DNA of 64,000 nucleotides, taken from NCBI GenBank assembly GCA_031772625.1, contig CM062815.1:917630979-917694978 (forward strand), given 5' to 3'. Of the stretch, positions 34,129-46,525 are shown piece by piece. The position numbers and the translations under genes are program-made. Origin of the DNA: Pinus tabuliformis. Its lineage: Eukaryota > Streptophyta > Pinopsida > Pinales > Pinaceae. Numbering within the stretch: the first letter of the stretch is position 1; the number at the start of each line of letters is the position of its first letter. Under the pieces are notes generated by a model. That model had not been told where the DNA came from and ran no database searches. It saw only the letters and a program-made list of their open reading frames with translations.

Positions 34129-34319
34129 TAGATCTAAAGACATTTTCATCATAAAAGGGGAAATCTCATTTTATTGAAGAAGGGATTTCATTTGGAAGAA
34201 GATCATCCAAAAGGGGAACTAATACATCTTCATCAACCACCATCAAAGGGATCAATTTGAATATTTCATCTTCACTTTTCAAGTAAGTATCTTTGTTCTA
34301 CAATCTAATCTAGTAAAAT

Positions 34320-35160
34320 GAATTCATTTTTCAATGAGATCTATAAGATGGTTAGGTAATTGCACTTCCTTGCATGGAAAAGGAGGATATAAATAATCCT
34401 TGAAGAAAATTAAGTCATTAGAAAAGTCTCCAAACCATATAAACGTCACGTATTATCTGGCTATATTTAAAAGGATTTAAGGGCCTAAGAGATTCTTATG
34501 GAGTCCAATATTTTCTCATATATCAGGATTGGAGACATCCAAAACACATATATGATAAGCTGGTAAAATTATGCTCTAAATATGCGATAAAGAAAGGTCA
34601 TATCACTTAGATATGATATACACAAATTGAAGGTATCAAGAGATAAAGGGTCATATGCATAAATTCTCAACTGGAAGTTTTGAAGAAGATGATTTCGGAT
34701 AAAGAAATGATATCCATTGTTCCAAATGCCCATGAGAATAAGAAATATATTCAATTATACAACTTGTGGTATCTATGCAAGATAGAAGAATATGGGTGTG
34801 GGTAAAATGTGTTCAAACATTTTCTGGAAGGAAAGGGAAGTTTGGAAAATTTGGTCCTCAAAGTGGAAATAAGAACCGAGTTAAGATTCAATGCTATAAG
34901 CATTACAGCAAAGATTGTCCCAAGCTCAAAAAGGGAAATAACAAGGAAGATAGAGAAGAATCCCATTTCACCGAAGAAGTGGAGGAAGCTGGAAGAGGAA
35001 AAGCATTAAAGTAAGATCTCGTGACATCATCATAGGAAACATAAAGGATGTATGGAACAAAATATATAGCATTCAAATATGAAGGATATATCTCTTGAGA
35101 ACCTCGTTGGAAACTTAAGGAAAGGGAGAAGTCATCCAAGACAAGGCTCATCATACATCA
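34320..35160 (+). pseudogene. Copia gag relic in D1
   Basis: Frame pieces resemble a copia gag: NEIYKMVR and LAWKRRI near 34328-34390, then a clear C-terminal part from about 34825 with GKFGKFGPQSGNKNR and a knuckle remnant CYKHYSKDCP at about 34894-34923. The knuckle has lost the second Cys and its spacer. An acidic tail (EDREESHFTEEVEE) follows. Stops and frame changes are frequent. It could belong to D1 itself or to the element that donated the H LTR. Confidence 0.65.
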
Positions 35161-36795
35161 AAAAGGTAACATCTAATGGATAGGGATATGCAAGATCCTC
35201 AAGATTCTCTATTGAAATCTTCATCGGAAGTTTCACTAATCTAGAGAGGAAGCAAGTGTTTCGTCAGGAACTCCAACTTGTGGAATTCATGAGATGATGT
35301 TATGATGACATAAGAGATGAAGCAGATCAAGGGGTTGAAGCTCTTTTCAATAACAAAAGTTGTTAAAAGAAGCCTAGATGACCTAAAGGTAAATGAGGTA
35401 TGTATGATTATATTCAATATTATAAAGTCATGTTATTTGGTTGCAGGTAACATGGTTGACTGCTCTATCTTGAGAAGCATGATCAAAGTAAAGGAATCTC
35501 CTCTGAAAGGATGTCGAAAGCCATGGGTCACACTAGATGAAATCAACATAATTGCCGTCATATAAACTATGAGGTGGTTTACTACAATTGAGGAACTCTT
35601 ATTGGAAGGTCTTGAGAATGAAATGTGTAAAGAAAGGAAGGAGGAGATCATGAGATATGGAATCATGGTAAAGGAAATCAACATCCATAAGAGTAAGAAA
35701 ATTTGACTAGGATATCTCCATGAAAGATATGAAGACTCTGATGGAGTCTGAAAACATAAAGAGACCCTTGAAAATATATAAATTTGGTAGATGTGTCTAT
35801 ATGTATGCAAGATGCTGATGAAAACTTGTAGATGTCATGGTGAAAAACCATGACAAAGGTAATGTTGATTTTAGTGTTCATTTCTTTATTTTTTAACAAA
35901 TATCAGGATGGGTTTATGCAGGACTTCCAAGGGAAGATCTATGGATGTCTTCCTCAACTGATGAACATGTAGTAGGATGAAAGATACTTAAGTAAACACG
36001 ACATGAAGAAAGAAACATGGCATGAACAAAAGCCAGATATGGACTGATGTATCACTTTCCGATGATGACATGGATAACTAATGGATGGTCAGTGCACTAT
36101 GTAGAAGTCCCAAACATGAAGAATCCTAGATAATGAAAAGAATTTCATGACATCGTGAGGAGGATTTATTCAAGCATCTAGTTGTCCCATCATCTCCACC
36201 TAAGGAATTGCTATAGGACCCTGATTAAGAGGGAGGTTGGAAAAATGTTTCTTACTTAGAGTAAACTTGGAAATTCCTAAGCCAAGAGGGAGCTTAGGTA
36301 CATTTATTTTGTAAGAATGAGTACATTCTTTTATTGGAATAGATATGTCCTCCCTAATTAAAAGGGAGAGATAAACACCTCATTCTGGTCTTCACTTGGG
36401 AAGATAGAATGGAGGATTGGGTAATCATATGAAATTTGATGCTCTTTGAGGATGAGATAGGGAATCCAAGATACGAGTAGTTGTAGAGGACTGATATTCT
36501 TTGAGGATTGGGAATCCAATATAAGAAGAGTCATGATGGAACACACCCAGAGAACCCAAGTGGGGTATGTTCTAGTAGAGACAATGATGAGGGTGTATAT
36601 AGATCATTTGTCTTGCCAACATTGAGCTTAGATATTTCTAATATATAAAGTTGTTAGTCAAGGCCTTGCTATGTAACAATGTTGGTTGATATGATGCTCT
36701 ATAGATGGGTTACCAATCTGATTCTTCTTATTAGAAATTCTTCAGATTAAGAATGACCAAGTAAATTTATGAATACCTCCCTAGTTAAGAGGGAG
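35161..36795 (+). other. D1 internal 3' part and polypurine tract
   Basis: About 1.6 kb with no recognisable pol domain; frames are short. The last bases CCTCCCTAGTTAAGAGGGAG contain the polypurine tract directly before the 3' LTR. Confidence 0.6.
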
Positions 36796-37939
36796 TGTTG
36801 AAAAGTGTAACTAGGTTCGGTCTTCATAATGACATGTAAGTATGAATTTTATGTAATTGATTTAAAGAAGAAAAATAAAATGATTGTATGCTTGCTTCAT
36901 GGGTTTCATGAGGAAGAGATTTTATTTTTAGATGGCTCCCATTGTGATACTTTAGGATTTTTCCAAAGGGTTAATGTCATTTATGAAGAACCCTTTTTAG
37001 GCATGTTACAAATGTATTTAAGTCTATAGGATTGTCTAATAGCCCTCCAAGACAAGCACATGGTTCTCCTCTTCAAGTTGGACTCAAGATGAAGTAGATG
37101 ACACATATCAGCTCACCTAATTAGAGACACATTTATTCTTTGACGTCATTTCGACTTATATACATGGGAAAACCACAATATATATGCATGAAGGGTATTC
37201 ACATTTCCACAGTCAAGTCATTAGGATTACCTCTTAAATTCAGGTGTCAAATCAGAAGGAACTCGGATAGGTAAGGAAGGGACATCGAAGATCTTTCAAG
37301 GGACAACGAGGTGTAACTAAAGAAATCATAGTGCGTAAAACGTTTTGGTGTAATATCTCAGTGTAATATTTGTCTCACAGAAGAAGTATTTAGTTCCATG
37401 ACAGGAAGAAGGTCACAACTGTGTGACAAAGTGCTATTTCAAGGGAGAAGATCTCGGTGCTATCAACAATGACTATGGTTCAACGATATTACTTCAAAAT
37501 TTGGTGCTACTAAAGAAGGCAAGGTTTGGCATCCTTGATAAACTATTTGACCATAATTCAGTGTCATCACATATGGTGCAAAATCTAAAGTAGAAGGCAC
37601 CGAGAGATTGTAAATGAGAAGATGGAAGAGGACTTGTGTCTTGGTCTTGGAGTGGCCAATAGGTCAAGGATGTTGGTCTTGGTTTTCATCAATTACAATC
37701 TCTATAAGAATAATATTTTCAGATTTTCCTCTCAAAGACTGAGAGGTTTTGGCCCTAGCTCATAACCTGCGTTTTGTGTCTCTTATCTATTTATGTGCAT
37801 GCATTGTAATTGTTTGATGAAGAAGAAAATTAATAACTTAAGTGAAGAAGATCCTAATCTAAAGTTGTAAAAATCACTCACAAGAAGTTACTAATTGAGG
37901 ATAAATCACCTAACTATTGATGTGTTAGATTTATCAACA
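36796..37939 (+). repeat. D1 3' LTR
   Basis: It starts TGTTGAAAAGTG and ends TTATCAACA, 1144 bp like its partner, and is followed by CATCC (TSD). Confidence 0.92.
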
Positions 37940-38335
37940 CATCCTACCCACAAGTTGGCCCTGTTGCGATTTCCACCCATCTCGACAATGGGTGAGGAGA
38001 AACTTGGGTGTGTGTGATCCTTACCACTGGTAAGTAGAGGTATCCTCCCCAAGTGAAAGGATGCAAGTGTTCTACCACTTGACTTTTGAGGGTCAAGAGG
38101 ATAGATCAACAAACAATAGGATAAAATATGATCCTTACCTTTCATGGTAAGTAGTATCCTGCCTATTGTCCTTGGATATATGTTGGAAAAGTTATCTCCC
38201 CTATGATGATTCTTCTTCTATAGATTCGAGAATGCGCATGAAAATGAGAAGATATGAGATATGGTATGATGATGATGAGACATTTGAGATGAGACTTATG
38301 ATGTAGTCTGAAATGCCTCCCTAGCTAAGAGGGAG
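37940..38335 (+). other. E1 3' untranslated part and polypurine tract
   Basis: E1 resumes after D1. It has two further copies of the TAAGTAGAGGTATCCT-like motif and ends in CCTCCCTAGCTAAGAGGGAG (polypurine tract) just before the 3' LTR. Confidence 0.75.
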
Positions 38336-38969
38336 TGTTGAAATTTGGCAACACATGGAGAAAATCCCTCTGTTCGGGAAGCCCTCCTCACCCTCTAGAG
38401 ACCCTAATATCACTTGGAAGAATTTAATTTTCTCAAGGAAAAATATTATTTTGAATATGAAACCCATAACTCCCAAAAATTACAAGTTGGCCTAGGCAAG
38501 GAAATTCGACCTCCTCGACCTCATATAAATAAAACTCATGTCACATAGCTTGGAGGCATCATCATCACATCGCATCATAGAGAGAAAATTTGTTAACCAA
38601 ATTTGACTTATGTTTCAGGCCTTTGACCAACATTAACTTTTAAGATTTTGGGCATGGTTTGACTTGGGATTTTGGATTTATTTTGGAGGCTGAATTCAGG
38701 AGAAAGAAGGATGAATTTTTCTATGCACTTTGACCAAATTTGACCACAAACCTAAGGCAACCTTTAACCATAGGATTAACTTTAATGGTGACTAATTTGA
38801 TGCAAAATTTTGGAACTGTTTTGACCAAGTTTGAGTGAGTTGAGTTGCCAAGTTTTCTTGCTGCTGTGAACAAACCTTTTTGAGCTTGATTTTTCTATTG
38901 ACAAGGACTAGTTAGGGTTTTTGTTGTTAACTTTGACCAAAATTTTCATATTTGACTTTTTACCAAAGT
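38336..38969 (+). repeat. E1 3' LTR, truncated
   Basis: It starts TGTTGAAATTTGG and follows the 5' LTR to about position 640 of 1059; TATAAATA is at 38524-38531. At about 38969 it stops matching (ACCAAAGT then TGACCTAG). The missing 3' third is not found in the window. About seven or eight TTGAC motifs are present in the remaining part. Confidence 0.85.
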
Positions 38970-40605
38970 TGACCTAGAATATAAGCAAAAGGAATGAAAT
39001 CCTAAGCCTATCTCGATTAGGAAGATGTAGATCTAACCCAACTGAGAGAAAAGTAATTAAATGATTGGGATTTAAATATGTTTGACTGATAATGAATATC
39101 AAGCTAACAAAGTATTTCAACTAACTGATATTATGAATACCAAAACACATTTTGTTCAGATATATATTAACATGAATGATTAATCATTAACATTAGGAAG
39201 TAGTTCACATAATGCTAATAACCAATAAACTACTAACAATGAATGATGAACCAATCACATTATGAAATAGTTCACATAATGTTACTAGTAATTAAATCCA
39301 GATTAAATGGTAGATTTCTGAGTAAATAGTTACTGAGAAATCTGGTTTCAATGCACAAGAGTAAAAGACAAAAAACTGATAATAGACTCATGAGACAAAC
39401 AGATTAGATAGCTAATCCATAAGAATGGAATTCATATTGACAAAAGTGCATAAATATAAATCCAATAATATAATTCTACTATCAAAAGAAATCAAATTTG
39501 TATTAAAAATAATAGTATTCAAAACATAGATTGATTAAACCCGATCTCTTGCCCAATTCTTTGAATCTCTTACAATCTCCTCCAAAGAATAAACTCTGTT
39601 GTTAAAACAAGAACTGCAATAGCACAAACTTTGCTCCCCATACATAGTTCAGATTTGCAAAAGATAAATCACAATAATCCCCAGATTTGACATTGATCCT
39701 CTATCACTACAACAATGAAACTCCTATTACAATAGTGTTTTAAGAATTCCAGAATTGCAGAGAAGAGAAGCACCCCCCCATTTATTCATTCTACAAACCA
39801 ACATTTATAATTACAAAAATGAATTTCAAATAGGATAGTTGTTGAAGAATAATTCTACTCCAACAATTTTTATTGATCCAAATTCTTTTGCTCTCTTGTT
39901 GGATTAATACCAATGATTGAAATCTTCTCATTCTCATCTCTTTAACTGTTCTCATGCCAAAACCAATCAAAATTGAATTAAAATACAAATTAAAATAAAA
40001 AATACAAAATCTGGAAAATAAAAAGTCTTACAATCAAAACTTAAATAAATAAATAAGTAAAAGGAAATATGACCTTTCATTAATCGTTGTAAAGATCCTA
40101 TTGGTCAAAAAGAATATATTAGAATGGATCTGCATTTAACATGGCTTATGAGCAAATGAAAATGCAAAAAATTAAACTCAGAAAATTAATTTTATTTACA
40201 AATTCGAAGCTTGATCTTCTGCTAAATTTTAGACTCATTAAATGACTAAATATGGTGATACAACCACTTACAAAATATCCTCCATGATGTTATCTATCCA
40301 ATGAGTCATTCTGGGCCTCATTTGGCCAAGTAAAACTCAACTTATGAGCTTCCAAAATTGAAGTGTCAAAACTACCAGAATTCTGGAAAAAATGTTGCGT
40401 GGAGTAAAATTAGGAAAAAAATAATTAAAATCTAATCCTAAATTAATTTAATCAGTTATTATTTAATTAAGATTAATTTAAAAATATTATATTGATTACA
40501 AACTAATTATATATAATTAAAATAAATTTTATTTAAAAATTAAAATGAACTCAAAATGAATTAAGATTATAATTAAAATATAATATATTATAATTTTAAT
40601 ATAAT
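38970..40605. other. Unclassified AT-rich segment
   Basis: No gene or known domain. It becomes extremely AT-rich at 40440-40640. It starts with TG exactly where the E1 3' LTR breaks, so it could be an inserted element or a deletion junction; I found no matching TSD. It may also correspond to sequence lying left of the window in the other duplication copy. Confidence 0.4.
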
Positions 40606-40698
40606 ATATAATTATATTACAAACTAATATATTAAAAAACTCATTCATGTTGTTATTAGATCCATTTGTGGATGTAAATGAATCAAGGATGATTTTAG

Positions 40699-40723
40699 GG
40701 GCGAATGTTCGCCCTTTGGCGAA
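40699..40723. repeat. Overlapping GGCGAA palindromes near the left end of the hAT-like element
   Basis: GGGCGAA (40699-40705) pairs with TTCGCCC (40708-40714) across two bases, and TTCGCC (40708-40713) pairs with GGCGAA (40718-40723). This could be a hairpin or a paired transposase site. Confidence 0.7.
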
Positions 40724-40864
40724 ATTAAGGGGTTTTAAATTTTTAGTGGGCGAATATTTTGTATCATAGTACATTTTTACAAATCACCTCAAATAGCCCA
40801 CCTTATTTTAAGGGAGAGGGTAAAAAAGGTTAATTTAGCCCTTGAAATTAGGACTTACAACCTT

Positions 40865-41612
40865 CCATTCGCCCATTTTCAAGAATAAGTTTTATTTAAG
40901 TGAATCCATTCGCCCATTTTCAAGAATAGGTTTTATTTAAGTGAATCCTATGGGCCAAATACCATATTTATAAAAGAGGCATGGTAAATTAATAAAATTA
41001 TAAATAAATGAGAGGTATGGTAAATAAATAAAACATTTTTTATATTTACTCCATAAGTCACCTTATATACATGTAAGGGTGTAAACAAATAAAAATATAA
41101 GTAAAGTGGAAGTATGGTAAATAAATAAAACGTCTTTTTATACTTACTCAAAAGGTATGGTAAATAAATAAAAATATAAATAAACTAGACGTATCGCAAA
41201 TAAATAAAACCTCTTTTTATATTTAGTCCATAACCCTCGTTTTATTTATGAAGGCTCAAAAAAGAGGTTTTATTTAAGTGAATCCTCAAATGCCATATTT
41301 GTAAAAGAGGTATGGTAAATTAATAAAAATATAAATAAACGAGAGGTATGGTAAACAAATAAAACATTTTTTTACATTTACTCCGTAAGTCACCTTATAT
41401 TTACGAACACTCAAAAAATGGGTTATATTTAGGTTAAACCTATGGCCAAAATACTATGGGACAAATACCATGGACTAGATTGTTATTAATACCATGCAAA
41501 AAACCATTATTAACCCTAATATTAGAATTAATAAAAATAAAAATGGCACATGGTATTGACCCATGGTATTCACCAAAATGGCACATGGTATTGACCCATG
41601 GTATTCACCTGG
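40865..41612. repeat. Internal tandem repeats of the hAT-like element
   Basis: A 41-bp unit starting CCATTCGCCC is repeated at 40865 and 40906. TATGGTAAATAAATAAAA-like units recur about seven times between 40980 and 41370. A 35-bp unit starting ATGGCACATGGTATTGACCC is repeated at 41543 and 41578. Confidence 0.75.
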
Positions 41613-43739
41613 AATGTAGCCTATTTAAATGGGGGAATTAAACCAGCATGTAGCCTATGCTAAGATTCACTAGGACTTTACAAAGTTTTATTATTTAGTG
41701 AAAGACTCGCCAAGATCTTACAAGATTTTATAATTGAGTAAAATATTCATCATGCCTGGTGAGAGATTCGCCAAAAAATTATATATACATATTATATTAT
41801 TGATAAAATCGCCTTCCACTTTTCCTATATACCATGGAGATTCGTCCATTTATTATATTTATAAATTTAGGGGGGGTTCTTAAAATTTTCCCTGAAATGA
41901 ATGGAGGAGGAGCAAGAGGTATAAGGAGACCAACTTTCATTAAAACCTAAATAGCCATAGTGGGTTTTCGATATTAGATATCGGAGGCAAGTCGATATCG
42001 TAAGTTTTTAAATGTGCACCAAAAAAAAAAGTTGATATCCGATATCAGTATTTTAAATATAGGAATTTTTTTAAATAGTGGTTCTTTTTAAATATCGGAA
42101 TTTTTTTGAAATATCAGAAAAATTTTATCATGAGTTTTATCAGATATCAGGACTTTTAACGGATATCGAGACTTTTCTAATATCGGATATCAAAACTTTT
42201 TATCGGGACTTTTGTAAAGGAAGGGAGGAGGTGAGGTGAAGTGGGGCCCACTTGGAGTGGAACTCCTCCATTATAAACTACAATAACTTCGGTAATAAAA
42301 ATTCTACAAAATGAACTACAACTACTTTGCAATTTTGAAATTTCAGGTCTCGTAATTTCTTTTATAATTGGGAATTGGAATAAATTACCGAGACCCCGAA
42401 AACACATAAGTTTAATTGTTCTACAATTTGGCTAGGTGATTTTGTAGGACTGTTAGTGTAAAATGAAAAAATTAGTAAAAATTAACTAGGAATAAATATT
42501 TACAGTGAATTACTAATTTATTTACAAAAATTAAAATAATATACATTTTGTACATTTTTATACCCAGGCGGTAATAATTATCGAACTTCGGATGAGCACC
42601 ATTTGCAAGTCATGTAACCAAATAAGATGAAACAAGTACCCATTGAAAGCTAGAGAAAAGTCGAACTCAGTGAAGCAATCAAAATACAAATCCGACGAAA
42701 ATGGGAAAATGGAAAAATTGTAGGACACTTAACCAAAATAAAATATCAGAAAGGCGATTTAGCCAAAAATTTATGGAAATGGTCCCCATTATTTGAAATA
42801 AATAAGTCAAAAATGGGGGTGTTGAGTTTTCACTACGACACTCCCAAATCCATGAAGTGGATTGATAAATTGAACAATTCAATCCGCAAAGATGATGGTG
42901 CTTGTTAGCTCAAACATCTGTCTCCCTAGTCAGTAGGTTATATTAAGAGTAGAAGAGATGATAATTCCACAAGAACTAGACCCACCCAAAAAACAATGAG
43001 AAATAGAGTACATTTCTAGTAGTTCCAAGTATGAGTCACTAATAAATTCCCCGTGAAGAGAAAGTAATATAAAGGATTCCAGCCTAGATGCTCACATTAT
43101 TTGCTACCTATGCATTTCTCTAATGAAGAACTCTTGTCAAGAAGGGTATCACATTTACACCCACTCCAAAGAATGTAAGAGTCTCTAGCCCTTAGTTTAT
43201 TAATATTAATATTCCATACATCTAGCCACCAGTCTAGGCTTTTACAGTTGGCTTGCCAAATCTATCAATATTATTGTCTTGAGTATACTCAACATCATTT
43301 TGTTTCACTTATGAAGCACTCAAATCATTCTTGTTGTGCTTCTTTGTACTTAGATTGAGATGATTACTAAGGAGATGAGAATATGCAAATAAAGTACTAA
43401 GAAGATTAGAATACCCAAATAAAGAGAAAGAAGAGAAAGACGTTGGTATATTTTTGAGCAAATATAAAGAAGTAAAAAAACTTTTGACTAGGTAATTTTG
43501 TGCTACAACAGGGGGTGGTTCCTATGATGTTTTAGCTTTACTAACCACATGGAATTCCTAATGGTTATGGAATTCCTTGATTAGACCAATGCGGATGGGG
43601 AGCATTTGATCTAACACTAGCTCACATTCCATTATAGTTCAGTTGATGGCCTTAAGTTCCTTTCTAACAAATCTCTAGCTGAAGGTTAGATGGAAGATCG
43701 CTTTAGAAGGAAACCAAAAAAATTGTGTGAGTGATTCCT

Positions 43740-45320
43740 TATTAAGGCCTCTTTATTGTTGCACATTTTTGGCCCTTTCATCAAGTCTTTAGTTATATTC
43801 TTCAAATTCCATTTAGATTGGGTTAAATCCAACATACTTGTGTTGACCACGTTGGTTCCAATGATGAACTATTGAATCCCCTCCCACAAATTGGCACATT
43901 TATTACTAAGTGAATTTAAGTTTAAGTATGTACTAGGTGTAGCTTCTCTCCATACACTAACCAAGGCTTGTCACTTCATCACATCTCATTAGTAAAGCTT
44001 AGAAATTTCTAGTGGTTTATCATCATAACCTACTTGATATTCTTCAATATTTCTTAGGCTTTCCTTTACCTCATGCTATTAACCCTTTCCAATATCTATT
44101 TTCATTGAAGTTCTTGCACCTCTTTGTGACCAAGATAAACATGATTAAAGTGGTTATAAAGTATTCCTAGGGCTCACTTTAGGCTCTCAAATGTTATAAG
44201 AGAATGTGTGTGGAATTCCTTTAGTCTGGTGGTTTCTTATCAAAACCTACTTGATATTCTTTAATATTTCTTAGGCTTTCTTGTACCTCATGATATTGAC
44301 CCTTTGCGATGTTATTTTCACTTAATTTATTTCACCTCTTTGTGACCAAGATGAACATGATGCAAGTGGTTATAAAGTATTCCTAAGGATCACTTCATGC
44401 TCTCAAATGTTACAAGAGATAGTGGTGGAATTCCTTTAGTCTTGCTCCATAATCCTCCTACAAATTCAATTGTTCTATAATTGTGGATAGATCTTGTCGG
44501 CGTTGATCAATTACCTCTTGTAGCCTCTTTTTCTATGCTTCTTCTAGTTCCTTTTATCACTACATTGTCTTCTCTTTGAGGGAAATGAGTTGTTGGCCAT
44601 GGGTGTCCTGAATGATTTGTAATCTACCTTTTGTGCTCTTGGTTCAAAACAATAACTTTTCCTTTGAGTTCCTCAGCTTCTGAAGTCTTTAATTAATTTA
44701 TTCATTCTTCCAATAATGGCCCCTAGATGTGCTATTGTTTTATCTCAACAATTATTTCTTCAACCAAAGAGGAATTTTCTTGGGTGAATGGTCCTAAAGG
44801 TAAAGCCATAATGATGTACATTTCTTTGGGAGAAAGGACCACAAAGGGAACATGGATGCTTTGTTTCCCTTCCCCAATTTTGTGGGGGCATAATTTCTCC
44901 TCGACGTATTTGACCTCCTAACAATGCTCTCCTACTACTTTGAGTAAATTTAATCTTCAAGGGATTCAACTCCTCTACTTCCATCATCCACAATTTCAAT
45001 TAAAAACTAATTGGTGTGTACACCCATCATTATTATTGGTGTGATTGGAATAAGGGTACTAATATCACCATTGAAATTGTTTCATTTTTTCTGTTCACTC
45101 TGGTATAATTTCTCAAGCGCTTCATCTTTTTCTCACCTAATGCACTCCTTTTTATTTTGCTTTCTTCCTTTTTTCTTTTGTATTTTACTGAGCTATTTCT
45201 TCTAGTTTTGGGGGACTTCAATTTTCCTCCACTTATTTTACCTTCTAACAATGATTTGCTTCCACTTAGATTAAAATTACTCTTTAATGGATGCCACTCC
45301 TCTACTTCCATCATCAATAA
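43740..45320 (-). pseudogene. Degenerate minus-strand coding relic, copy 2
   Basis: Duplicate of 1900-3300. The minus-strand translation between 44720 and 44450 is heptad-like and Glu/Lys/Gln-rich, with fewer breaks than copy 1. The two short peptide blocks sharing a VEE(W/L)xPLK word lie at 45310-45200 and 44990-44880. No complete frame and no named domain. Confidence 0.3.
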
Positions 45321-45359
45321 TTTTAATTTTGAAAATTAATTGGTGTATGTACCCCAACG

Positions 45360-46430
45360 TGTTGAAATTGGATAGTTGAGGTAGAAATTCCCTCCTCTTG
45401 GGAATCCCTCCTCATCCTCTAGAGACCCTACTAGCCCTTGGAAGAATTTAATTTACTCAAGGAAAAATATTATTTGAATATGAAACCCACAACTACAAAA
45501 ATGTACAAGTCGGCATGGGCAAGGAAATTCGACCTCCTTGGCCTTATATAAATAGACTTCATGTCACATCACTTGGAGGCATCATTATCACATAACATCT
45601 TCTCATGTTTGGCTCATGCAACTCTAAAATTGTGGGTCTAATTTCGCACGTCCAAGTAGGGGAGCGAGAGAATCCATTGATCAAATTTGACTTATGTTTG
45701 AAGCCTTTGACCAGTGTTGACTTTTGGGATTTTGGGCATGGTTTGACTTTGTTTGACTTGGGATTTTGGATTTGTTTTGAAGGTTGACTTCAGGAGCAAG
45801 GAGGAAAAACATTTATGGGCACTTTCACCATAGTTGATCGCAGACTTGAGGCAACCTTTGACCGCAATGTTGACTTTGACATTTATTGATTTTGAGGCAC
45901 AATTTTGGGATTGTTTTAATTGATTTTGACTGAGCTAAGGGGACCGAGTTTTCTGATATCTTGACCGAAGCTTTTGGAGGTTGATTTGACCATTGACCAA
46001 GACTGGTTATGGCTATTGTTGCTGCTGTTAACTTTGACTAGAATTTGCAGATATGATTTTTGACCAAAGTTTAATTTTTGGGCTCATCTTTGATTGGATA
46101 GTGGATGGTGAATTTGTCTATTCAAGGCTTTGAAATTTGATTTATTATTGATGTACTTGAACATTGTATATTTCTACTTAAAATTTGATGACAATCTAAT
46201 AGAATAAAATGGAAAGGGTTTTCCACCTTGTGAGGTTTTTCCCTTGTCTTTAACCAAATTACAGTGTCTTTATTGTTCTTGGTTGCCTTATATTGTGCAT
46301 TTGAGTTATTTTTATATATAAAATGGCTTATTGTTACTAGAAGATTGAAATTATATTGGAAATTTATTGCTAATTGAAGAAGAATTGGTATAAGTGATTG
46401 TGCTAAGAATAGAACACTAGAAAATTAACA
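45360..46430 (+). repeat. E2 5' LTR
   Basis: TGTTGAAATTGG to AAAATTAACA, followed by TGGTATCA. TATAAATA is at 45547-45554. More than ten TTGAC motifs on the + strand lie between about 45687 and 46070. Confidence 0.88.
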
Positions 46431-46447
46431 TGGTATCAAATTTGAGG
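46431..46447 (+). other. E2 primer-binding site
   Basis: TGGTATCAAATTTGAGG follows the LTR; same type and same drift as E1. Confidence 0.7.
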
Positions 46448-46525
46448 TGAAGACAAGCCCAAGGAGACAAGAACAATCACCCTTGAAAGAATCTGATTTG
46501 AAGGAGCATATTTTACTTGGTCAAT

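Larger units (their letters stand above)
29668..37939 (+). mobile_element. D1: Ty1/copia-type LTR retrotransposon, gag only
   Basis: Two 1144-bp LTRs (29668-30811 and 36796-37939), a canonical primer site TGGTATCAGAGC at 30812-30823, a polypurine tract GAGGGAG before the 3' LTR and TSD CATCT/CATCC with one mismatch. The only recognisable coding is a decayed copia gag (34320-35160). Between primer site and gag lie several tandem-repeat arrays and a piece of another LTR, H. No protease, integrase, RT or RNase H is seen. The LTRs differ at many sites, so the insertion is old. E2 has the start of a D LTR at the same place. Confidence 0.9.
3554..38969 (+). mobile_element. E1: Ty1/copia LTR retrotransposon, defective, split by A, F and D1
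   Basis: Parts in order: 5' LTR (3554-4612), a primer site starting TGGTATCA, gag and protease, integrase, then RT and RNase H, a 3' untranslated part, a polypurine tract (38323-38335) and a truncated 3' LTR. Copia order is clear because integrase precedes RT. The element is interrupted by A (7279-23699), F (24711-28728) and D1 (29668-37939). With these removed, E1 would be roughly 6.7 kb. The same order is in E2. The element cannot be active: there are stops and frameshifts throughout, the RT active site is changed and the 3' LTR is cut at about 38969. Confidence 0.9.
40684..41894. mobile_element. Non-autonomous hAT-like DNA transposon (1211 bp)
   Basis: Flanked by an 8-bp direct repeat AAATGAAT (40676-40683 and 41895-41902); the uninterrupted site is at 69-76 in copy 1. 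Imperfect terminal inverted repeats read CAAGGATGATTTTAGGGG at the left and CAGGGAAAATTTTAAGAA at the right (reverse complement), about 14 of 20 matching. Subterminal GGCGAAT/ATTCGCC motifs occur several times at each end, as expected of hAT transposase-binding sites. 8-bp TSD plus CAGGG-type ends fit the hAT superfamily. There is no transposase, so it would need one in trans. Confidence 0.85.
40606..45359. repeat. Left arm of segmental duplication, copy 2
   Basis: It corresponds to 13-3553 in the same orientation, interrupted by the DNA transposon at 40684-41894. The E2 LTR follows at the same base as in copy 1 (after CCCCAACG). It contains the same 216-bp tandem duplication (44128 and 44344) and the same GATATC-rich block. 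Confidence 0.85.
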
